The notes under the pieces: model-generated
The model's database searches: none
Told to the model about the DNA's origin: nothing
The model's input: only the letters and a program-made list of their open reading frames with translations
Source: Sedimentibacter sp. SX930
Lineage (GTDB): Bacteria; Bacillota; Bacilli; Lactobacillales; Aerococcaceae
Length of the DNA stretch: 64,000 nucleotides
Assembly: GCA_002155105.1 (NCBI GenBank)
Contig: MUZD01000001.1
Span: forward strand, 62,001-126,000
Direction of reading: 5' to 3'
Part shown: positions 16,996 to 24,253 of the stretch, piece after piece
Position numbering within the stretch: the stretch's first letter is position 1
Layout of the letters: each line of letters opens with the position of its first letter
Made by a program: the position numbers and the translations under genes

Positions 16996-17109
16996 CAGCT
17001 TATTTTTTTATGGTGGATAGTATAGCAGACCTGTATGTTAAAGTGTGCGGAAAAGATCAGAAAAAATGTAAAAACTGGCGGGAGACGCAAAAAGCACAAT
17101 GATCGGGTG

Positions 17110-17115
17110 TATAAT
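17110..17115 (+). promoter_or_regulatory. Putative -10 box of the molybdenum hydroxylase operon
   Basis: A perfect TATAAT about 70 bases before the first start codon; no good -35 is seen. A short dyad GGTTA-GAAG-TAACC (17124-17137) follows and could bind an operon-specific regulator. Confidence 0.5.
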
Positions 17116-17147
17116 GGGGATAAAGGTTAGAAGTAACCAGCTTCATA

Positions 17148-17162
17148 ATGTAAGCGTTATCT
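17148..17162 (+). promoter_or_regulatory. Catabolite-responsive element (cre, CcpA site)
   Basis: ATGTAAGCGTTATCT matches the cre consensus WTGNAANCGNWNNCW at every position. It lies between the putative promoter and the first gene, where CcpA binding represses. Confidence 0.75.
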
Positions 17163-17181
17163 TTATTGAGGGGATGATGTG

Positions 17182-17766
17182 ATGGGAATGGAAGGTGTTA
17201 TCTTGGCTGCTGGAAAGTCCTCCCGTATGGCGGGAAATTCAAAAATGACGATGGATTTGAACGGCAGGACCGTAATCGAAAGAAGCATCGATAGTCTGAG
17301 TCCGTTCTGCAGCCGCATCATCGTTGTGACGGGATTCCATTCCGAAGCAGTGAGGGAATCGGCCGGACACTGCCGGGATGTCATCTTTGTTCACAATCCG
17401 GACTGCGAAAAAGGCATGTTCTCCTCCTTACGGATGGGCTTGCAACGTACTGAAGCGGAGCGTGTCCTCATCCTGCCCGGCGACTGCCCTTTCATTACCC
17501 ATGAAGTCTGCGAGAAGCTGTTGGCGGTTAAAGGGGATATCGTTCTGCCTGCCTATCAGGGAAAGTGCGGGCACCCGGTCCTGTTGAACCGCCGGGCGAT
17601 TGAAGACCTGTTGGCGGATGATCGCTGCCAAAGCCTACAGGAATACCTAAGCGCAAACAAGGCGGAAATCATCGCGGTGGACCGTCCGGAGATTCTTTGG
17701 GACATCGACACGCCGGAGGATTATGCCAAATCAGTGGAGTATTTTCGAACGAAAGAAGTGAGGTGA
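17182..17766 (+). CDS. mocA: MocA-like molybdenum cofactor cytidylyltransferase
   Basis: A nucleotidyltransferase of about 194 residues. The N-terminal GVILAAGKSSRM is the NTP-binding loop, LILPGDCPFI (about residue 96) carries the metal-binding aspartate, and WDIDTPEDY is the conserved end of MocA/PucB proteins. Such enzymes convert molybdopterin to the cytosine dinucleotide form or otherwise mature the cofactor for the adjacent hydroxylase. It is the first gene of the operon, separated from the Mo subunit gene by four bases. Several start codons are possible; 17182 (ATG after GAGGGGATGATGTG) is preferred. Confidence 0.85.
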   Translation: MGMEGVILAAGKSSRMAGNSKMTMDLNGRTVIERSIDSLSPFCSRIIVVTGFHSEAVRESAGHCRDVIFVHNPDCEKGMFSSLRMGLQRTEAERVLILPGDCPFITHEVCEKLLAVKGDIVLPAYQGKCGHPVLLNRRAIEDLLADDRCQSLQEYLSANKAEIIAVDRPEILWDIDTPEDYAKSVEYFRTKEVR

Positions 17767-17770
17767 AGAG

Positions 17771-19897
17771 ATGGAAACCATCAGCAAATCCATCAGGCGT
17801 TTCGATTTTGATGACAAGGTCGAAGGGAAAGCAAAATACTGCGCCGATTTGCATCCGGAGGGCATGCTCTACGCAAGGACATTGCGCTCCGATGTGCCGC
17901 GCGCAAAAATACGAGCAATCCGTTTGCCTGAATTGCCGGAAGGGTACACGATCGTTGATCACCATGATATCCCCGGCAAGAACATCGTGCCGATCGTCTA
18001 TGATGATCAGCCATTTTTGGCCGTGGATGAAGTCAATTACATCGGTCAGCCGATTTTGTTGGTCATAGGGGAGGACAAGGAAACCATCCTTGATATCATC
18101 GGGAAAATAGAAGTGGACTACGAATTGCTGCAGCCAATCCTTTCAATCGAGGACGCGATGAAGCAGTCGGACTCCTTTATTTTCGGAGACAAACCTTATT
18201 TTGTGGGTTATGAATACGCGAAAGGTAATCCGGATGCGGCTATCGCCCAAGCAGTCCGGGTAATCGAAGATGAACTCCGCACCGGCTACCAGGAGCATGT
18301 CTATATCGAGCCGCAAGCGATGCTAGGCATCTATGATGGTGAGCGCGTCTCTGTTTACGGCTCAATGCAATGCCCCTATTATATCCACAGCGGCCTGAAG
18401 CAGGCGCTAGGCTGGGGGGACGACCGGGTGCGTGTCGTCCAGCTGCCGACGGGCGGAGGCTTCGGCGGCAAGGAGGAATATCCTTCGATCCCGGGAGTGC
18501 ATGCGGCTTTGGCGGCCATCAAGATGGGCAGACCGGTCCAATTGGTTTTCGACAGGCCGGAGGATATCCGCGCCTCGACTAAGCGCCATCCCAGCATCAT
18601 CCGCATCAAGAGCCATCTGGATGCGGATGGGCGCATCATCGCCAGGGAAGTCGACGTCAAGTTGGATGCCGGAGCCTATGCGGGCCTTTCCAGCGTTGTG
18701 CTGCAGCGTACAATCTTCTCTGTCTGTGGTGTTTACGATATTCCGAACCTGAAAGTGACGGGGAAAGCCTATGCGACCAATAACATTGTGACTGGCGCGT
18801 TCCGGGGCTTCGGCGGGCCACAGGCATTCTTCGCCATCGAAATGCATATGGCGCATATCGCGACCGAATTGGGCGTCGATCCGCTTGAATGGCGAAGGAG
18901 CTATTTCCTGAAAAAAGGGGACACATCCTCTACCGGCGGCGTCTTATATTCCGACATCAAACTGGCTGAAATCGCAGATGCTGTGAGCAGATTATCCGAT
19001 TATCAGGAGAAGCATAGCGCATTCAGCTCCAATAAGAGCTTCTGGAAGGGAATCGGCTGCTCGTTCTTTTTCCATGGTTGCGGCTTCACTGGATCTGGCG
19101 AGGCGGAACTGCTGAAATCACGAGTGAAACTGAAAAAATATGCGGACGGAACGGTGGGGATTTTTGTATCGAGCACTGAAATCGGCCAAGGGGCTCTGAC
19201 CACCTTGCGCAAAATCGTCGCTGAAAGCTTGGATATCCCGATTGCGCAAACCAAACTGACTTATCCGGATACCGCGGACTGCCCTGATTCCGGACCTACT
19301 GTCGCATCCCGGACGGTCATGATCGTCGGACGCCTGCTGCAGGAATGCGCCATAGAAATGAAACAGCGTTGGGCGGAGGAAACATTCGAAGTGATGAAGG
19401 ATTACGTTTATCCGGAACACTTGTCTTGGGACAGCGAGAAGTTGGCAGGGAATGCTTACCCCGAATATTCCTGGGGAGCCAATGTGGTCGAAGTGGCAGT
19501 CGATCCGGTAACGTATGAAGTCGAAACCAAAGGCGTTTGGGCGGTATATGATATCGGAACGCCGATAGACGAAAAGATCGTGCAGGGCCAGATCGAAGGT
19601 GGCATCATGCAGGGCTTGGGATACGCAGCCATGGAAAGACTGCAGACTAAAGAAGGCAATCTGCTGCAGGACAGTCTTTCCGAGTATCTGATCCCCGCGG
19701 CTGTGGACTTTCCGCGGATTACGCTTGAATTGATCGAAAACCCTTATGCTGGAGGCCCGTTCGGAGCCAAAGGATTGGGTGAATTGCCGATGATCGGTGC
19801 CGCTCCGGCATTTGCGGCCGCTGTAGAACAGGCAATCGGCAAAAAAATCGACCGTATCCCGGTGACCCCGGAATACATCAGGGAGTTGATGACATGA
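17771..19897 (+). CDS. Molybdenum hydroxylase, molybdopterin-binding catalytic subunit (xanthine dehydrogenase family)
   Basis: 708 residues, the size of a stand-alone large subunit. Family landmarks are the N-terminal FDFDDKVEGKAKYCADL, GGGFGGKEEYPS (about residue 230), TGAFRGFGGPQAFFA, STEIGQGALTTLRKIVAES, and the catalytic glutamate in FGAKGLGELPMIGAAPA (about 673). The enzyme hydroxylates an aromatic heterocycle or aldehyde at a Mo centre and passes electrons to the 2Fe-2S and FAD subunits encoded next. Purine (xanthine) is the usual substrate of this gene order, but nicotinate or other heterocycles are possible. The stop codon overlaps the next start. Confidence 0.88.
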   Translation: METISKSIRRFDFDDKVEGKAKYCADLHPEGMLYARTLRSDVPRAKIRAIRLPELPEGYTIVDHHDIPGKNIVPIVYDDQPFLAVDEVNYIGQPILLVIGEDKETILDIIGKIEVDYELLQPILSIEDAMKQSDSFIFGDKPYFVGYEYAKGNPDAAIAQAVRVIEDELRTGYQEHVYIEPQAMLGIYDGERVSVYGSMQCPYYIHSGLKQALGWGDDRVRVVQLPTGGGFGGKEEYPSIPGVHAALAAIKMGRPVQLVFDRPEDIRASTKRHPSIIRIKSHLDADGRIIAREVDVKLDAGAYAGLSSVVLQRTIFSVCGVYDIPNLKVTGKAYATNNIVTGAFRGFGGPQAFFAIEMHMAHIATELGVDPLEWRRSYFLKKGDTSSTGGVLYSDIKLAEIADAVSRLSDYQEKHSAFSSNKSFWKGIGCSFFFHGCGFTGSGEAELLKSRVKLKKYADGTVGIFVSSTEIGQGALTTLRKIVAESLDIPIAQTKLTYPDTADCPDSGPTVASRTVMIVGRLLQECAIEMKQRWAEETFEVMKDYVYPEHLSWDSEKLAGNAYPEYSWGANVVEVAVDPVTYEVETKGVWAVYDIGTPIDEKIVQGQIEGGIMQGLGYAAMERLQTKEGNLLQDSLSEYLIPAAVDFPRITLELIENPYAGGPFGAKGLGELPMIGAAPAFAAAVEQAIGKKIDRIPVTPEYIRELMT

Positions 19898-20370
19898 TGG
19901 AGGTCCTTTCATTCAAACTGAACGGGCAGGAGGTTACGTTGAAGACGGATTCTGTCAGAAGGTTGCTCGATATCATAAGGGAGGATTTTGATTGCAAAGG
20001 GGCCAAGGAAGGTTGCGGGGAAGGCGAGTGCGGCGCCTGCGCCGTGCTGCTGGATGGCCGTTTGGTCAATTCCTGCCTGATCACGGCAGCGATGGCAGCC
20101 GGAAAAAACATCTGGACCATCGAAGGCTACCGGGAAACGGAACGGTTCCAACTGCTGAAAAACAAACTGGCGGAGCACGGCAGCATCCAATGCGGATTCT
20201 GCACGCCAGGCATCATCATGGCGGCTGAAGCGTTACTTTCGAAAAATCCCAATCCGACAGAAGTTGAGGTAAGGGAAGGCATTTCGGGTAACCTATGCCG
20301 CTGCACGGGTTATACGATGATCGTCGATGCCATCCTGTCCGCAACACGGGAGGGGGATGGATTATGGTGA
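19894..20370 (+). CDS. Molybdenum hydroxylase, 2Fe-2S subunit
   Basis: 158 residues with two iron-sulfur sites. The N-terminal plant-ferredoxin cluster has cysteines in KEGCGEGECGACAV and the later Cys of LVNSC. The C-terminal helical cluster has CGFCTPG and CRCTGY. This is the standard small subunit of xanthine dehydrogenase-type enzymes, carrying electrons from Mo to FAD. The start overlaps the Mo-subunit stop (ATGA), and the end overlaps the FAD-subunit start by seven bases, implying translational coupling and equal stoichiometry. Confidence 0.92.
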   Translation: MMEVLSFKLNGQEVTLKTDSVRRLLDIIREDFDCKGAKEGCGEGECGACAVLLDGRLVNSCLITAAMAAGKNIWTIEGYRETERFQLLKNKLAEHGSIQCGFCTPGIIMAAEALLSKNPNPTEVEVREGISGNLCRCTGYTMIVDAILSATREGDGLW

Positions 20371-21212
20371 ACATATTCATTCCGGATACCTTGGCGGAGG
20401 CGTTGCGGATCAGAGGACAACATGAGACCATAGTCATCAATGGCGGAACCGATGTGATGGTGAAATACAGGCGTTGGAACGGTATGCCGCCGGATTTTCC
20501 GCTGGATGTGCTCCATATCGGAAATCTCGCGGAGCTTAAGCGCATCAAAATCGTAGAAGAAAACCTTGTGATTGGCGCAACCGTAACGCTTGCTGAACTT
20601 CTGGAGCATCCTATGGTGCCGGACTACATCAAACTACCGATTCGTCAATTGGCTTCCCCCGCCATCCGGAATATGGGGACGTTGGCGGGAAACCTCTGCA
20701 ACGCCTCTGCATCGGGTGACAGCCTGCCGATGCTTTATGCGCTCGACGCGGAGGTTACGCTTGCATCAACGGCCGGGATGCGCAAGCTTCCCGTTGGGCA
20801 ATTCATCACCTTTGCCAAACAGACACTGCTTCAGCCCGATGAACTGGTGACGGAGCTCACGATTCCGCTTTCCGACTATACGGTCTCCTATTACCGGAAA
20901 ATCGGTGGCAGGCAAGTCAACGCCATCTCCAAGGCGAGTTTCTATGCAGTGGCGATCAAGAAGGACGGCATAATCGAAGACGTGCGGATTGCATTCGGTT
21001 CCGTAGCTCCGACTGCCGTCAGGGACAGGGCCTGCGAAGAGATTTTGATAGGAGCAGCGGAAACGGAACTGGATGCAAAAATAGAAACGTTGCGCACGCT
21101 ATACGGAGAGTTGCTTGCGCCGTTGGACGACACCCGTTCTACGGCAGACTATCGGCGGTACGTGTCGCTGCAGTTGTTGGAGGATTTCATCGGGAGGGGG
21201 CTGGAGACATGA
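20364..21212 (+). CDS. Molybdenum hydroxylase, FAD-binding subunit
   Basis: 282 residues. INGGTDVMVKYR (about residues 26-38) and QLASPAIRNMGTLAGNLCNASASGD are the FAD pyrophosphate-binding segments of CoxM/XdhB-type subunits. YRKIGGRQVNAISKASF marks the C-terminal CO dehydrogenase flavoprotein domain. It transfers electrons from the 2Fe-2S subunit to NAD or another acceptor. I choose the ATG at 20364, which has a strong GGGAGGGGG ribosome binding site. Its stop overlaps the start of the following membrane protein gene. Confidence 0.9.
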   Translation: MVNIFIPDTLAEALRIRGQHETIVINGGTDVMVKYRRWNGMPPDFPLDVLHIGNLAELKRIKIVEENLVIGATVTLAELLEHPMVPDYIKLPIRQLASPAIRNMGTLAGNLCNASASGDSLPMLYALDAEVTLASTAGMRKLPVGQFITFAKQTLLQPDELVTELTIPLSDYTVSYYRKIGGRQVNAISKASFYAVAIKKDGIIEDVRIAFGSVAPTAVRDRACEEILIGAAETELDAKIETLRTLYGELLAPLDDTRSTADYRRYVSLQLLEDFIGRGLET

Positions 21213-21823
21213 ACAAGAAAGCCATTCAGATTGTCTACTGGGGTTCGCTGTGGGGGATAGCCGAGGCGACGTTGGGATATGTGCTGCATATGGTCGCAAT
21301 CCAACTTCCCGGACTTCCCGGGTTCGTGATGTTCCCTGTCGCCTTTTATTTTATGAGGAAAGCTTACTTGGCGAACGGGAAGGCCGGGGCGGTCTTTCAG
21401 GTGGCGGTGGTGGCGGCGTTGATCAAGTGTTGCGATTTCCTGATTCAGGGGAACATCCCGATCAGGATATTCAATCCGGCACTGTCCATCTTGTTGGAAG
21501 GGCTGGCTGTAGCTGCCGTGTTCACCTATGCCGAAAGACGGAAAAGTACTGTGGGTTTTGTGTCGGTTTTCTCGATGGGCTTCCTGTGGCGCGCGGCTTT
21601 TCTCGTCTATCTGTTCCTGATTTCGCTCATTGATCTGCCGGCCGCGCTTGCGACTGACGGACTGCAGCTCAGCCTGCGCTTCCTGATTTTGGAAAGCTTT
21701 GTGAACGCAATCCTGATGTTTGCTTATCTGAAAATTGAAAAGACTGCAGGCGTTGGTGCTGTGACTCCGGTGGTTGCTTATGCGGCGCTGGCGACGGCCA
21801 TCATGCTGACGCTTGCGTTTTAG
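21209..21823 (+). CDS. Six-helix membrane protein of the molybdenum hydroxylase operon, unknown function
   Basis: 204 residues, almost entirely hydrophobic, with five or six predicted membrane helices. Basic residues in ERRKS and RKAYLANGK suggest cytoplasmic loops. I do not recognise a named family with confidence. Size and hydropathy resemble substrate-binding S components of ECF transporters, and the next gene encodes a small P-loop NTPase. The start overlaps the FAD-subunit stop (ATGA), so it belongs to the operon. A role in uptake of the hydroxylase substrate, molybdate or a cofactor precursor is inference only. Confidence 0.6.
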   Translation: MNKKAIQIVYWGSLWGIAEATLGYVLHMVAIQLPGLPGFVMFPVAFYFMRKAYLANGKAGAVFQVAVVAALIKCCDFLIQGNIPIRIFNPALSILLEGLAVAAVFTYAERRKSTVGFVSVFSMGFLWRAAFLVYLFLISLIDLPAALATDGLQLSLRFLILESFVNAILMFAYLKIEKTAGVGAVTPVVAYAALATAIMLTLAF

Positions 21824-21833
21824 GGGTGGCGGC

Positions 21834-22352
21834 ATGGGACGCGTGACTATCATCACAGGTGAAATGGATGCCGGGAAGACGACGGAGCTGATCCGGCTCT
21901 ACAGTGAACTGCCCGCCGGTACGGCCGACGGTTTTGCGAGCATCAAAGCTTTCTCGAAGCAGGGTGCGTTCGAAGGATATGACTTGAAGAGACTGGCGAC
22001 CGGAACAACAGCTCCTTTCATAAGACTGAGCAAGGATGATGAAGTTCCACCTCAGCAGGAGAGCTTCGGATTCGACCGCTTCACTTTCCTGCGGGAGCCC
22101 CTCGCGGCAACTGAGGATGTTATCCGCGATATCATTTCCGATCCGGCAATCCGGACTATCCTACTGGATGAAATCGGTCCGGTCGAACTGCAAGGAAACG
22201 GGTTCTGCAGCGCATTGAAGAGTCTGTTGGAGAGCGAAAAGGATCTTTATCTTTGCATCAACCGAAAGAACCTGGATCCGGTGGCAAAAAAATTTGGAAT
22301 CGTGACGTACCGTCTGGTTGTAGTTGAAGATCAAACATTCCTCTCGCAATGA
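21834..22352 (+). CDS. Small P-loop NTPase (THEP1/DUF2478-like) of the molybdenum hydroxylase operon
   Basis: 172 residues. Walker A is GEMDAGKTT (about residues 8-16) and Walker B is TILLDEIGPVEL (about 103-114), a layout typical of THEP1-like nucleoside triphosphatases and related proteins found beside molybdenum genes. The C-terminal part LYLCINRKNLDPV is less conserved. It follows the membrane protein by ten bases with a GGGGTGG ribosome binding site, so it is the last gene of the operon. A role in cofactor insertion or transport is possible but unproved. Confidence 0.65.
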   Translation: MGRVTIITGEMDAGKTTELIRLYSELPAGTADGFASIKAFSKQGAFEGYDLKRLATGTTAPFIRLSKDDEVPPQQESFGFDRFTFLREPLAATEDVIRDIISDPAIRTILLDEIGPVELQGNGFCSALKSLLESEKDLYLCINRKNLDPVAKKFGIVTYRLVVVEDQTFLSQ

Positions 22353-22371
22353 TAAAAACGAGGGGAATGTT
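22334..22371 (+). terminator. Possible terminator of the molybdenum hydroxylase operon
   Basis: A 13-bp stem with two G-U pairs (22334-22346 with 22359-22371) overlaps the stop codon. The following T tract is interrupted, so efficiency is uncertain. Confidence 0.5.
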
Positions 22372-22462
22372 GTTGTTATCAAATGATGAGGCTTGCGCCA
22401 CAGCTCTTTTCCGCTTAGAATGGAAGGACTGCAAAATAACGGAAAAGAAAGGATGAGGCTGG

Positions 22463-23182
22463 ATGCGATTGGACAAACTGCTCAGCGAATGCGGCTACGG
22501 TTCGCGAGGACAAGTGAAAAAATTGATCAGAAGTAAACAGGTCAGCATCGACGGGGAAATCGTGCTGGCGGACAATCACAATGTCGATCCGCAGCTCCAG
22601 ACGGTCATCGTCTCGGGAAAAATGCTGACGCACCGCACCAATGTCTACTATATGCTGCACAAACCGGCCGGCGTCGTGACGGCGGTATCCGATGAAGGCA
22701 ACCGGACAGTCATCGATCTGATCGACCCGTCCGATCGCAGACCGGGCCTCTATCCTGTGGGACGGCTGGACAAGGATACGGAAGGTCTGTTGCTGATCAC
22801 GGACAACGGGCAGCTGGGCTATCAGCTGTTGCTGCCGCACAAAAAAGTGACGAAGCGCTATGAAGTCGTCGTGAATGAGCTTGTGACCACCGCCGATCAG
22901 GAAGCCTTCGCCGAAGGGATCGTCTTCCACGGCGGAACGACCTGCAAGCCGGCCCATTTGACCATCCTCAGCCACGGAGAAGACGAAAGCCGCGTGCTGC
23001 TGGACATCAGCGAGGGGAAATTCCACCAAGTGAAGAAGATGTTCCTTTCGGTCGGCAAGAAAGTCACCTATCTGAAACGACTGACGATGGGACCGATCGA
23101 ATTGGATGAATCGATTCCGCCGGGTAGCTACCGGCCGCTCAACGAAGAAGAATTGGAACAACTGAAGCCGTATTTCCGCTAG
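22463..23182 (+). CDS. rsuA: RsuA-type rRNA pseudouridine synthase
   Basis: 239 residues. An N-terminal S4 RNA-binding domain (MRLDKLLSECGYGSRGQVKKL) is followed by the synthase core with the catalytic aspartate in GRLDKDTEGLLLITDNG (about residues 93-109) and the KRYEVVV and GKFHQVKKM strands. RsuA modifies U516 of 16S rRNA; RluB/RluE family members are alternatives. A GATGAGG ribosome binding site precedes the ATG. It is convergent with the MmcQ-like gene and shares a terminator with it. Confidence 0.85.
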   Translation: MRLDKLLSECGYGSRGQVKKLIRSKQVSIDGEIVLADNHNVDPQLQTVIVSGKMLTHRTNVYYMLHKPAGVVTAVSDEGNRTVIDLIDPSDRRPGLYPVGRLDKDTEGLLLITDNGQLGYQLLLPHKKVTKRYEVVVNELVTTADQEAFAEGIVFHGGTTCKPAHLTILSHGEDESRVLLDISEGKFHQVKKMFLSVGKKVTYLKRLTMGPIELDESIPPGSYRPLNEEELEQLKPYFR

Positions 23183-23198
23183 GAAGAAGGCAAATCAA

Positions 23199-23240
23199 CC
23201 AAAAAGAGGAGGAGCTAATCAAAGCTCTTCCTCTTTTTGG
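23199..23240. terminator. Bidirectional terminator
   Basis: An 18-bp near-perfect inverted repeat (23199-23216 with 23223-23240) with A5 and T5 flanks lies between convergent genes and overlaps the last codons of the minus-strand gene. Confidence 0.8.
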
Positions 23241-23605
23241 CGTGCCAAAGCTTTTTTCCTCGGCTTCGTCTGCGTCAACCGGTAGCTTTCCGTGATGATG
23301 CGGTCAGCGATCGGGTAGAGCTCCTCGGAGACGAGCCGCAGCGTGATCCAGTGGGTCTTGTTCATATGATAAGCTGGCATGATTTCCGGAATCGTCTCGC
23401 GCAGATAGTCGTTCCGCTCGGGAGTATTCTTCACGTTCAGCCAAATTTCACCGTTCCGTTCATAGATGTAGGCGAAGGTTTTTCGGTTGCCTTCGTGGCG
23501 CATGACCGTCCATTCGGAGTCGCCGAATGGATAATCCTCGATGACGTGCGCGTGCTCCTGGCAAAGGGCGATCAGCCGGTTCCGGACAGTATGCAGTTCT
23601 TCCAT
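23219..23605 (-). CDS. MmcQ/YjbR family protein
   Basis: 128 residues with the MmcQ/YjbR pattern: an acidic N-terminal helix, PFGDSEWTVMR, FAYIYERNGEIWLNVK, and the C-terminal MNKTHWITLRL followed by DRIITESYRLT. The fold resembles a double-wing DNA-binding domain, but the function is not established. The ATG at 23605 has an AAGGAA ribosome binding site, so 24 additional upstream codons are rejected. The C-terminal tail is lysine-rich. Confidence 0.85.
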   Translation of the reverse strand: MEELHTVRNRLIALCQEHAHVIEDYPFGDSEWTVMRHEGNRKTFAYIYERNGEIWLNVKNTPERNDYLRETIPEIMPAYHMNKTHWITLRLVSEELYPIADRIITESYRLTQTKPRKKALARQKEEEL

Positions 23606-23690
23606 GTTACGTTCCTTCTTTCCTGTTCCTTTAACGCTACCCTTATTATATTCAATTTTCCCGAAAATGGCTTGCATCAGGTCGAATCTA

Positions 23691-23732
23691 TTGACATATG
23701 TCTGGATAATGCGATAATAGATAGCATGCTAT
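23691..23732 (+). promoter_or_regulatory. Promoter and candidate operators of the second MarR-ABC operon
   Basis: TTGACA (23691-23696), a 16-base spacer and GATAAT (23713-23718) form the promoter. Two perfect palindromes overlap it: GACATATGTC (23693-23702) on the -35 box and ATAGCATGCTAT (23721-23732) just after the -10. Both are candidate MarR sites. Confidence 0.65.
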
Positions 23733-23761
23733 GTATAAAAGTCCGGAAAGGAGGAAACATT

Positions 23762-24229
23762 TTGATTTCGCGCGAGATGATGGGAGCCTATATCCCGATG
23801 CTCCATAACCAATTCAAGGAACAAATGAACCGGATGGTGGACAAAATCGATTTGACCACGTCCCAGATCCATGTCCTTTTTTTTCTGAAGAGCCATGGCG
23901 ATGAGGAAGTGATCCAAAAAGACATCGAAGAGAAGTTTAACCTTTCCAATCCGACCGTGACTGGAGTAATCAAACGGCTGGAAGCGAAGGGGTTTGTCAC
24001 GAGGACAGTCAGTTCGAAGGATGCCCGCTCCAAGAGCATCCATCTGACAGAAAAAAGCATCGCCGCATCGGAGGAGATGAAGCAAGCTTTGCTTGAGGCC
24101 AACAAAAAAGTTTTCGAAGGGTTCAGCGAAGATGAACTGGATGTATTGGAAGAATGCTTCAAAAGGATGCTGCACAACCTCGAAGGCGGCTGTGTCCACG
24201 GGCATGTGCATAAAAAAGAAAACAACTAA
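23762..24229 (+). CDS. MarR-family regulator of the second ABC exporter operon
   Basis: A winged-helix regulator of about 155 residues. The recognition helix region NLSNPTVTGVIKRLEAKGFV and wing SSKDARSKSIHLT are typical. The C-terminal tail GGCVHGHVHKKENN has a Cys and three His, unlike the first MarR protein of the window, and could bind a metal (inference). The start is a TTG seven bases after AAAGGAGG. ATG codons five or six codons later are alternatives. The two exporter genes follow 24 bases downstream. Confidence 0.85.
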   Translation: MISREMMGAYIPMLHNQFKEQMNRMVDKIDLTTSQIHVLFFLKSHGDEEVIQKDIEEKFNLSNPTVTGVIKRLEAKGFVTRTVSSKDARSKSIHLTEKSIAASEEMKQALLEANKKVFEGFSEDELDVLEECFKRMLHNLEGGCVHGHVHKKENN

Positions 24230-24253
24230 ATTAGGAAAGAAAAGGGATAGCAA

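Noticed and set aside
16382-17099. Long minus-strand frames reading through array C
   Set aside because: They arise from the 52-base repeat lacking stops in these frames. No start signals are seen, and they overlap the DUF2202 gene on the other strand.
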